The translations under genes and the position numbers were made by a program. Below are positions 51,308 to 58,509 of a stretch of 64,000 bases of DNA, piece after piece (the stretch's first letter is position 1; each line of letters starts with the position of its first letter). The DNA is from BOG-933 sp037132135 (lineage in GTDB: Bacteria > Pseudomonadota > Alphaproteobacteria > Azospirillales > Azospirillaceae): assembly GCA_037132135.1 (NCBI GenBank), contig JBAXPR010000005.1, positions 1-64,000 of the forward strand, in the 5' to 3' direction. Under the pieces are notes generated by a model. The model saw only the letters and a list, made by a program, of their open reading frames with translations, had not been told where the DNA came from and made no database searches.

Positions 51308-53062
51308 TCAGACCATGGCGCGATAGAGCGCTTCGAGGTCACGGGTATAGCGTTCGGTGTCGAACAGCGGCGTGGTCAGGCGGTTGCCAGCCAGAACGGC
51401 GCGGACCCCGCCCAGCCGGACCGGATCCAGCGCGAGGCTGAGCGCGAGGGCCTCGTATTCGGCCGGCGACGCCGCGATCAGGCCGGGCAGACCGATCGCC
51501 GTCAGAAGACTGGCCGCGACCCGGCCGGGAAAGCCGGCACCGGCACAGGTGACCGCCGGCGCCCCGGCCCACAACGCGTCGCTGACCGTGGTGTGCCCGC
51601 CATAAGGCAGCGTATCGAGCACGAGGTCCGCCAACCGGTAGCGCGCCAGATGCCGGGCCAGCGGCAGATCACGGGCGAACACCAACCGGTCGGCACCGAC
51701 CCCGGCGGCCACGGCCCGGTTGCGCAGCGCCAGTTCGACCCAGGGGTTGGAGGCGAACAGCCACAACACGCTGCCTGGCACCCGCAGCAGCAGCCGCATC
51801 CAAAGCGCGAAAAAGGCCGGAGTGAGCTTATAGGCGCTGTTGAAACAGCAGAAGACGAAGCCTTCATCGGGCAGGCCGCACTCGGCCCGGCCGGGCGGCG
51901 GCTCCGCGATCGGGCGCTGGCGGTCGTTGGGCTGGTAACACCCGGGCATGAGCGCGAGCCGTTCGCTGTAGAAGCGCTGATGGCCAGGCGGAATGACCAC
52001 GGCATCGGCAATCAGCCAGTCGACGAAGCCGGCGCCGCTGGTGCCGGGATAACCGAGAAAGCTGACCTGCACCGGCGCCGGCCGAAAGGCCAGGATGCCG
52101 GCCCGGGTACCCTGGGTGTAGCCCTTGAGATCGACCAGGATGTCGATACCGTCGCTGCGGATCCGGGCGGCGGCGTCGCGGTCGGACAGCGCCCGCACCG
52201 GAACGAAGTGATCGACCGCCGCCAGCAGGCGCCGCCGCATCGGGCTGACGTCGTCCGGGCCGGAGGAATAGGCGAAGATTTCAAAGGCCGCGCGATCGTG
52301 GCGCTCGAACAGTTCGACGACCAGATAGGCGGTGGCGTGCTCATGATAGTCGGCCGAGAGGTAACCGACGCGGAGTCGCTCCCCCTCGACCCTGGCCTTC
52401 GCCGGCACCGGCGGCAGGCGGGCCGCCGCCGCGACCTCGCGCCAGCGGCTCCAGGCCCGGGCAACGGCCAACTGGTCGGCGGGCTCCGAGTCGATGGTGA
52501 GCAGGATGAAGGGCGGCACGTCGGCCGCCCCCCGGCGCACCAGCGAGAGCAGCCGCTGTTCCAAAGCCTCGATTCCGGTCCAGTCGCAGGTCTGGCGCAG
52601 CTGATAGATCAGCAGCGCCAGGATTTCGGCGTCATCAGGATCGATCCGGAGCGCCCGGCGGTAGGCCTCGACCGCCGCCTCAGCCTGACCCTGGGCCTGA
52701 AGGTTGAGGCCGAGCGCCTTCAGCGCCACGGTTCCGGCGGGATCACAGCGGGCGGACTCGCGAAAGGCCTGACCGGCGAGGTCGAGCCGGTTCAGCTTCT
52801 TGAGCGAGAGGCCGAAATTATAGAGCACGTCGGCCTGATCGGGCACCGCCTTCAACGACTGGACGAAGCACTTGACCGCCTCGTCCGGCTTGTTGAGGGC
52901 GTTGAGCGCGAGGCCGAGACCGCTCAGGCCCCGGGCATCGGCCGGCGCCTGGGCGAGCAGGCGCCGGAAGCCCTCGGCCGCCTCCAGGTGCCGCCCGGCG
53001 GCGAGGTCGGCGCGGGCTTCGGCGAGCAGGGCTTCGTCGTAGTCGGCGGTATGGCGCGTCAT
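51308..53062 (-). CDS. TPR and O-GlcNAc transferase-like (GT41) protein
   Basis: A 584-residue protein. TPR repeats fill about residues 1-180 (DARGLSGLGLALNALNKPDEAVKCF in part), then a GT41/SPINDLY catalytic region: LRVGYLSADYHEHATAYLV, GIDILVDLKGYTQGTR, PAPVQVSFLGYPGTSG, FCCFNSAYKLTP and LPYGGHTTVSDALWAGAPAVT. Bacterial members glycosylate proteins or peptides (for example flagellin or adhesins) from nucleotide sugars. Its start is 25 bp after the stop of the TIR gene, indicating one operon; ribosome site weak. Confidence 0.9.
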   Translation of the reverse strand: MTRHTADYDEALLAEARADLAAGRHLEAAEGFRRLLAQAPADARGLSGLGLALNALNKPDEAVKCFVQSLKAVPDQADVLYNFGLSLKKLNRLDLAGQAFRESARCDPAGTVALKALGLNLQAQGQAEAAVEAYRRALRIDPDDAEILALLIYQLRQTCDWTGIEALEQRLLSLVRRGAADVPPFILLTIDSEPADQLAVARAWSRWREVAAAARLPPVPAKARVEGERLRVGYLSADYHEHATAYLVVELFERHDRAAFEIFAYSSGPDDVSPMRRRLLAAVDHFVPVRALSDRDAAARIRSDGIDILVDLKGYTQGTRAGILAFRPAPVQVSFLGYPGTSGAGFVDWLIADAVVIPPGHQRFYSERLALMPGCYQPNDRQRPIAEPPPGRAECGLPDEGFVFCCFNSAYKLTPAFFALWMRLLLRVPGSVLWLFASNPWVELALRNRAVAAGVGADRLVFARDLPLARHLARYRLADLVLDTLPYGGHTTVSDALWAGAPAVTCAGAGFPGRVAASLLTAIGLPGLIAASPAEYEALALSLALDPVRLGGVRAVLAGNRLTTPLFDTERYTRDLEALYRAMV

Positions 53063-53087
53063 GACCGGTGGCTATCGTCGTAATCGG

Positions 53088-54101
53088 TCAAGGACAACGG
53101 GGAGCGAGGGTGACGACCGGCAGGCCGAACGCCATCAGCGGATTTTCCGGCGCCATCACCTCCCGGAGCGGCCGTCCCGACTGCAGCACCAGCACCAGCC
53201 CGGGCGGCGTCGCGGCGATGGCCCGGGCGAGGCTGTCAAAAAGAGGCGGATCGAAATCCAGCCGCCGGGCAACAAAGTCGAAATTGGCCACCGCTGCCCG
53301 CAGGGTTGGCGCCGTGCCGAGGGCGCGATCGAACAGCTCGAGTTCGACCGGCGACGAGGGCAGCGCCGTGGCACAGCCGATGGCGCGCAGCAATTCGCTG
53401 ATCAGGCCGCGCCGGGTCGCCGCCTGGGGGCTGCCGATGTCGACAACGGCCAAACCGGCGATGCGCCGGCCAAGGTGCCGGAGAAACGTCCCGGGCTCGA
53501 CCGCGGGATCGATCACCAGATTGACCGAGCGGCCAGCCGCGACATGGCCGATCACCGCGTCGCAGGCCTGCAACCAGCTGACAGCGCCGACGCCGAGGCG
53601 CGAACGGCAGGCGGCCAGCAGCTGATCCCAGGGCGGAGCGCGGCGATCGTTGCGCATGTCGATGATCAGAGATTCGGGAATGTCGATGCCGTCGGGCAGC
53701 GGGCAGGCGTCGCGCCGCACCGGAATCACGAGGCCGCTGCGAAAATCGGCATCCCGCCCGAGGGCATGGCGCAACTGGTCGAGGCAGGAGACATTGGCGA
53801 GATAATCCTTGCTGAGCACGACGATCTGCCGTTCGGCCTGATCCTGCGCCGCGAGCAGTTGGTGGGCCAGCCTGGCGCCGACCGCCGAGCGCTCGGTGTC
53901 GACCAGCTCTTCGCCGCCGCCGGCATGGAGCAGCGGCGTATCGGCACCGCCGGCAACCAGGACCGGCACCAGCTGGTTCTCGACCCAGTCGGCCTGATCG
54001 CGGCTGAAGCTGATGAAGAGATTTGAAATCGGCGCTCCGCTTGAGGTCCCTTGGGCCCGCGACGTGCCGCGGTAACCGAAACTGCCAAAACCCATCGCCA
54101 T
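53088..54101 (-). CDS. TIR-domain protein with STAND-like region, both degenerate
   Basis: A 337-residue protein; the ATG at 54101 has GGGGGA upstream, and one at 54095 is possible. Residues 27-165 are TIR-like: NLFISFSRDQADWVENQLVPVL and QIVVLSKDYLANVSCLDQL. In NADase TIRs the last motif is WCxxE; here it is SCLDQ, so Gln109 replaces the catalytic Glu. Residues 175-337 resemble the STAND NTPase of TIR-NLR-like proteins (SVNLVIDPAVEPGTFLRHL at the P-loop position, FDPPLFDSLARAI and LVLVLQSGRPLREV near the Walker B/sensor part). The P-loop GKT is lost and no winged helix follows. It is upstream of the OGT gene in one operon. Confidence 0.72.
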   Translation of the reverse strand: MAMGFGSFGYRGTSRAQGTSSGAPISNLFISFSRDQADWVENQLVPVLVAGGADTPLLHAGGGEELVDTERSAVGARLAHQLLAAQDQAERQIVVLSKDYLANVSCLDQLRHALGRDADFRSGLVIPVRRDACPLPDGIDIPESLIIDMRNDRRAPPWDQLLAACRSRLGVGAVSWLQACDAVIGHVAAGRSVNLVIDPAVEPGTFLRHLGRRIAGLAVVDIGSPQAATRRGLISELLRAIGCATALPSSPVELELFDRALGTAPTLRAAVANFDFVARRLDFDPPLFDSLARAIAATPPGLVLVLQSGRPLREVMAPENPLMAFGLPVVTLAPRCP

Positions 54102-54344
54102 AAGCCAAATCCCCCACGAGCACAAGGCGGCCATTCTAACCCGGCCGCCGGGGAGGGTCCACTCCGTTCGCGACACGCCCCGGGACTGGTGCGCCGCCGC
54201 CGCCATGATCCGGGGCGATCCCGGCTAAGCACCCGTTTTCAGGGCGGGAATCCTTGACGGCAGCGCCGGCTTGACCTGATGATCGGCCGGTGCGACGATT
54301 GGGCGCGCCGGCCCCTGACGCCCAGAGAGCAACCAGGACGCTTG

Positions 54345-54830
54345 ATGACAGAGACCTGCCGGCAACCCGGCCTCCACGACCACGCCCATTGCGTCAGCGA
54401 TGCCCTGGCGCGCGCCGAGGCGGTCTGCGCCGCGCGCGGGGCGCGGCTGACCGCCCTGCGCCGCCGGGTGCTGGAGCTGGTCTGGCAGAGCCACCGGCCG
54501 CGCGGCGCATACGACATGCTCGACGACCTCGGCGAGGACGGCCGGGCGGCGGCGCCGCTCACGGTCTACCGGGCACTGGATTTCCTGGTCGGCCAGGGGC
54601 TGGTCCACCGCCTCGAATCGCTCAATGCCTACGTCGGCTGCGCCGGACCGCCGGCCGCCCATTGCGGCCAGTTCCTGGTTTGCGACGGCTGCGGCATCGC
54701 CCTTGAACTCAATGACCACGAGGTCGCGGCGGCAATCCTGAGCTGTGCCGGCGCCCACGGCTTTCGGGTCGTGCGGCCGACGGTGGAAATCCATGGGCTG
54801 TGCCCGACCTGTCAGGAGAAACCGGCGTGA
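54345..54830 (+). CDS. zur: Fur-family zinc regulator Zur
   Basis: A 161-residue Fur-family repressor. Winged helix residues 20-95 (RLTALRRRVLELVWQSHRPRGAYDML in part, LTVYRALDFLVGQGLVHRLES), then the structural zinc site CDGCG and CPTCQ and a His/Glu metal site (NDHEV). Coupling to the COG0523 zinc GTPase gene by a 4-nt overlap (GTGA) supports zinc rather than iron. It represses zinc-uptake genes when zinc is ample. Confidence 0.9.
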   Translation: MTETCRQPGLHDHAHCVSDALARAEAVCAARGARLTALRRRVLELVWQSHRPRGAYDMLDDLGEDGRAAAPLTVYRALDFLVGQGLVHRLESLNAYVGCAGPPAAHCGQFLVCDGCGIALELNDHEVAAAILSCAGAHGFRVVRPTVEIHGLCPTCQEKPA

Positions 54831-55954
54831 GCGTCTCCCCCGACGGCTACGACGAGGCCCCGCCGCGACTGCCGGTCTCGGTGCTGACCGGCTTTCTCGG
54901 CAGCGGCAAGACCACCTTGCTGTCCCACCTGATCCGCCAGCCGGGGCTGGAGCGGCTGGCCTGCATCATCAACGAGTTCGGCGAGGTCGGGCTCGACCAT
55001 CTGCTGGTCGAAGCGGTCTCGGGCGATACCGTGGTTCTCGACAGCGGCTGCATCTGCTGCACCGTGCGCTCGGACCTGATTGAGACCCTCTGTTCGCTGT
55101 TCATGCGCCGCCTTCGCGGCGAGATTCCCGAGTTCGACCGGGTGGTGATCGAAACCACCGGTCTGGCCGACCCGGCACCGGTGATCCACACCCTGATGAG
55201 CAACCCGCTGGTGGCGGCGCGCTACCGGCTCGACGGCGTGATCGCCACCGTCGATGCCGTCAACGGCGCGGTGCAGCTCGACCAGCATCCCGAAAGCGTC
55301 AAGCAGGCGGCGGTGGCCGACCGGCTGGTGGTGACCAAGAGCGATCTCGCCTCGCCCGCGGCCGGCGGCGCCCTGCTCGACCGGCTGCGCGCCCTCAATC
55401 CCGGCGCGACGATCACCATCGCCGTTCAGGGCCGGGTCGCACCGCAGACGCTCTTTGACGCCGGGCTCTACAATCCCGCAACCAAGAGCCTCGAGGTCGG
55501 CCGCTGGCTCAACGAGGCCGCCTATCAGGACGATCACCCGGACCCCGGCTGCGCGCCCGGCTGCGATCACGATCACCACGATCATCATCACGGCCCAGAT
55601 CGTCACCACGCCGAGGATCGCCGCATCTCCTCCTTCTGCCTGATCCTGGATCAGCCGGTGCCGTGGCTGCGCCTGCTCGGCTTCGTTGACCAGCTGGTCG
55701 ACGACTATGGCGACCGGTTGTTGCGGCTGAAGGGGCTGCTGAATGTTCTGGAAAGCCCGGTGCCGGTGGTGATTCACGGTGTCCAGCACCTGTTTCACCC
55801 GCCGGTCGCCCTTGATGACTGGCCCGACGCCGACCGCCGCAGCAAGCTGGTGCTGATCACCCGAGATCTCGACCGGACGGCGGTCGAAACCCTGTTGCAG
55901 ACCCACTTGCAAACGCCGGCCGATGATGGCGCCGGCACAACCTTGGAGGCGTGA
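54827..55954 (+). CDS. COG0523 (CobW-type) metallochaperone GTPase
   Basis: A 375-residue G3E GTPase: Walker A GFLGSGKTTLL, the metal motif GCICCTV (CxCC), IETTGLADPAP, VTKSDL, and a His-rich loop HDHHDHHHGPDRHH near residue 255. These proteins deliver metal, usually zinc under starvation. The GTG start at 54827 lies within the zur stop and has AGGAGAA upstream. Neighbour zur supports a zinc role, for example feeding zinc to essential enzymes. Confidence 0.92.
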   Translation: MSVSPDGYDEAPPRLPVSVLTGFLGSGKTTLLSHLIRQPGLERLACIINEFGEVGLDHLLVEAVSGDTVVLDSGCICCTVRSDLIETLCSLFMRRLRGEIPEFDRVVIETTGLADPAPVIHTLMSNPLVAARYRLDGVIATVDAVNGAVQLDQHPESVKQAAVADRLVVTKSDLASPAAGGALLDRLRALNPGATITIAVQGRVAPQTLFDAGLYNPATKSLEVGRWLNEAAYQDDHPDPGCAPGCDHDHHDHHHGPDRHHAEDRRISSFCLILDQPVPWLRLLGFVDQLVDDYGDRLLRLKGLLNVLESPVPVVIHGVQHLFHPPVALDDWPDADRRSKLVLITRDLDRTAVETLLQTHLQTPADDGAGTTLEA

Positions 55955-55960
55955 CGGCAG

Positions 55961-57817
55961 ATGAAGGGAGCACGGTCAATCCGGCTGGTCGGAGCGCTGC
56001 TGGCGGCCGCCCTCGCGCTCGCGCCGCTGTCGGACAGCGCGGCGGGCCAGAAGGCCGGGGCCTTTGGCGGCGGCGGCCGCTCGGCCTCGTCCTCGTCGCT
56101 GTGGCAAAACAAGAGCAGCCAGCCCCGCTCCAGCGGCACGCTCTGGGACCGCTCAACCCCCTATCGTGCCGCCGGGCCCTCGTCCGGCGCGCCGGCCGCG
56201 TCCTCGGGCGGCTACACCAAGCCGGGTGCCACAGCCCCGAGCGCGGCACAGGCCCCCTCTTCGTCTTCGTCTTCGTCTTCGTCTTCGTCTTCGTTCTCGC
56301 CGTCGCCATCGCATGCCCCGGGAGCGCCGGCCGCGTCCTCGGGCGGCTACACCAAGCCGGGTGCCGCAGCCCCGAGCGCGGCACAGGCCCCGGCGACCGC
56401 GCCGGTTCAGGCTCCGGCGCCCCGGCCGACGGCCAGCGCCTTTGATCGCGGCGCCGAACGCCAGCTGTCCTCCCAGTCCTACAACCGCTACCGGACCGAG
56501 CAAGACCGCTTCAAGGCCCCGGCCCAGGGCACGCTGACCAGCGCCAGCGATTATGCCCGTAATCCGCTCTACAGCAGCAGCGCCGGGCGCTACCGCAGCT
56601 ATGATCACGCCTACGCCGAGCGCGACGGCTGGCGCGGCGCCCATCCCTGGGCGGCGCCGGCCTACGCCTACCATTCGGCGCCCTCGTTCGGGATGTGGGA
56701 CGCGCTGTTCTGGTGGATGGTGCTCGACAAGATCACCGAACCCTCCCACGCCGCCGCCGCCTACCATAACGCCAACGATCCCGGCTTCCAGGCCTGGCGC
56801 GCCGAAGCCAACCGCATGGCCGCCGACAATGTCGAGTTGAAGGCCAAACTCGACACCATGGACGCCAAGCTGACCGCGATGCAGGGCCAGCCCCAGCGGC
56901 CGGGAACACTGCCCGATGGTGTGCCCGCCTCGGTGGCGCTGGCCCCGGCGGTGGTCGTGGCCGACCAGGGCGGCGGCACGGCGCTGGTGATGGGCACCGG
57001 CGGCACCGCCGGCAACTATTATCCCTTCTGCCAGGGCGCGGCCGCGATGCACGGGCTGAGGGGCAATCTTCAGGACTTCGCGGTCGAGTGCAAGGTCACC
57101 AACGGCTCGGTCGAGAACCTCGACGGTCTGGCCGCCGGCCGCTTTGACGCCATCATGGTCCAGTCCGACGTCTTCAGCGACTGGCTGAGCAAGCATCCCG
57201 GCCTCCGCCTCGATGCCCTCAAGGCGACGATCTATCAGGAATACGTCCAGATGCTGGCCAACAAGCGGGCCGGGGTCGAGCGCGTCGGCGATCTCGATCC
57301 CCGGCGCCACTGGCTGTATCTGGTCGGCTCGGGCGCCCAGAAGAGCTGGGACAGCTTTGCCGCCCTCGATCCGCGCTATGCCGAGTTCGAGCGCGCCGGC
57401 CGGCTGCGCCGGGTTCCGGGCGACCCCCAGGTGCTGGAGGCGGTGGCAGGCAACCCGGATGCCGTGATGATGTTCGTCGCCGGTCTCAACACCGGGATGC
57501 TGCGCAGCGCCAACGACCGCTACGGCGACCGCCTGACCATGGTGCTGGTCGACGACGGCCGCCTCGGCGGCGCCCTCGACCGCACCGGCCACCCGATCTA
57601 CGCCGCGGCGAAGATTCCCGGCGGGCTCTATCCCAAGCTGCAGCGGAGCCGCTGGTTCGGCCTGGACTCCTCGGTGCCCAGCCTGACCGTGGGCGCGGTG
57701 TTCATCCTCTCGGAGCGCTGGGTCGCCAGTCACGGCGTCGCCGGCCTCTCCAAGGTCGAAGATGCCCTCTGGCGCACCATCCCCGAAATCGAACAAAAAA
57801 TCGGCGTCGGGGGATGA
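55961..57817 (+). CDS. TAXI-family solute-binding protein with low-complexity N-terminus
   Basis: A 618-residue protein with a signal peptide (cut near DSAAGQ). Residues about 30-150 are Ser/Gly/Pro-rich with a 68-bp duplication and a poly-Ser tract; 190-290 hold SFGMWDALFWWMVLD and a coiled coil (MAADNVELKAKLDTMDAKL). Residues 315-618 match TAXI-type TRAP binding proteins: MGTGGTAGNYYPFCQGAAAM, KVTNGSVENLDGLAAGRFDAIMVQSDVF, IPEIEQKIG. No TRAP membrane subunits (DctQM) lie nearby, so it may be a sensor or a structural protein rather than a transporter part. Confidence 0.75.
   Translation: MKGARSIRLVGALLAAALALAPLSDSAAGQKAGAFGGGGRSASSSSLWQNKSSQPRSSGTLWDRSTPYRAAGPSSGAPAASSGGYTKPGATAPSAAQAPSSSSSSSSSSSSFSPSPSHAPGAPAASSGGYTKPGAAAPSAAQAPATAPVQAPAPRPTASAFDRGAERQLSSQSYNRYRTEQDRFKAPAQGTLTSASDYARNPLYSSSAGRYRSYDHAYAERDGWRGAHPWAAPAYAYHSAPSFGMWDALFWWMVLDKITEPSHAAAAYHNANDPGFQAWRAEANRMAADNVELKAKLDTMDAKLTAMQGQPQRPGTLPDGVPASVALAPAVVVADQGGGTALVMGTGGTAGNYYPFCQGAAAMHGLRGNLQDFAVECKVTNGSVENLDGLAAGRFDAIMVQSDVFSDWLSKHPGLRLDALKATIYQEYVQMLANKRAGVERVGDLDPRRHWLYLVGSGAQKSWDSFAALDPRYAEFERAGRLRRVPGDPQVLEAVAGNPDAVMMFVAGLNTGMLRSANDRYGDRLTMVLVDDGRLGGALDRTGHPIYAAAKIPGGLYPKLQRSRWFGLDSSVPSLTVGAVFILSERWVASHGVAGLSKVEDALWRTIPEIEQKIGVGG
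56189..56391 (+). repeat. 68-bp direct duplication flanking a (TCTTCG)6 microsatellite
   Basis: The 68 bp at 56189-56256 recur at 56324-56391 with one mismatch, encoding GAPAASSGGYTKPGA twice. Between them six perfect TCTTCG units (56258-56293) encode poly-Ser. Both arrays have lengths divisible so that unit loss or gain of the 6-mer keeps the frame; loss of the 135-bp interval would too. Confidence 0.9.
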
Positions 57818-57842
57818 GCCGGCTTTTCAAGGAGAGCATGTC

Positions 57843-58499
57843 ATGAGTTTTCGTCTGATCAAGGATATGGTTGCGGCCAGGCTCGGCATGCGCACCGGGC
57901 CGGCGCCGCGCGGGCCGCTCGGGCTTGGCCTCGGGCGGGCGGTCGATTTCGAGGAGGCGCCGTTCATCCTGATCGAGGGCGCGATCCCGATCGTCCATCC
58001 CGGCGGCCAGTGTCTGGTCATTGGCCACGGCACCGTCGAGGCCGGCGGCGTCACCGCCCACCGCTACTATCTTTCGGCGCCCGGCGGCCGGCTGGCCGGC
58101 ATGCTCCAGGTGGTCGAGCACGAGGAATGCCGCCTTTTCGCGCCGTTCGACGAGGTTTATCCGGCCAGCCCGGCCGAGTGGGGCTTCTGGCTCGCCGACG
58201 AGGACGGCTACATCGGCTATCCCAGCTTCGAGGCCAAGGGGCGGCTCTATCAGCGCCTCTGGACTCCGGGCCGCACCCGGGTAGCGCCGCTGGACCTCGA
58301 GGAAACCGTGGCCAGGGCCGATGGCGGCCGAAGCCGGGCCGAGCACAGCGCCATGCTCTATGGCCGTGCTGTGATCACCCCCGGCGGCGAGGTCACCGAG
58401 TATCTGCTGGTTTCAGCAGTCCGGGGCGAGGACGGCGTCGCCTGGGTCGATCTGATGGTGGGCATCGATCTGTTGCCGACGTCGATCACGGCGTTCTGA
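57843..58499 (+). CDS. DUF2491 (YjfK-like) protein
   Basis: A 218-residue cytoplasmic protein; AAGGAGAG precedes the ATG. Strand-rich sequence with FILIEGAIPIVHPGGQCLVIGHG, HEECRLFAPFDEVYP, GFWLADEDGYIGYPSFEAKG and a closing VDLMVGIDLLPTSI, the pattern of DUF2491. In enterobacteria this family sits beside a PspA-like gene and a DUF350 gene; here it stands alone. Unknown function; the link to envelope processes is from neighbours in other genomes. Confidence 0.75.
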   Translation: MSFRLIKDMVAARLGMRTGPAPRGPLGLGLGRAVDFEEAPFILIEGAIPIVHPGGQCLVIGHGTVEAGGVTAHRYYLSAPGGRLAGMLQVVEHEECRLFAPFDEVYPASPAEWGFWLADEDGYIGYPSFEAKGRLYQRLWTPGRTRVAPLDLEETVARADGGRSRAEHSAMLYGRAVITPGGEVTEYLLVSAVRGEDGVAWVDLMVGIDLLPTSITAF

Positions 58500-58509
58500 G
58501 CGGGGGGGC

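Noticed and set aside
47586..54101. Type IV Thoeris-like defence (TIR plus caspase-like protease)
   Set aside because: The caspase has a signal peptide and is interrupted. The TIR lacks the catalytic Glu and sits in a separate operon more than 4 kb away with other genes between.
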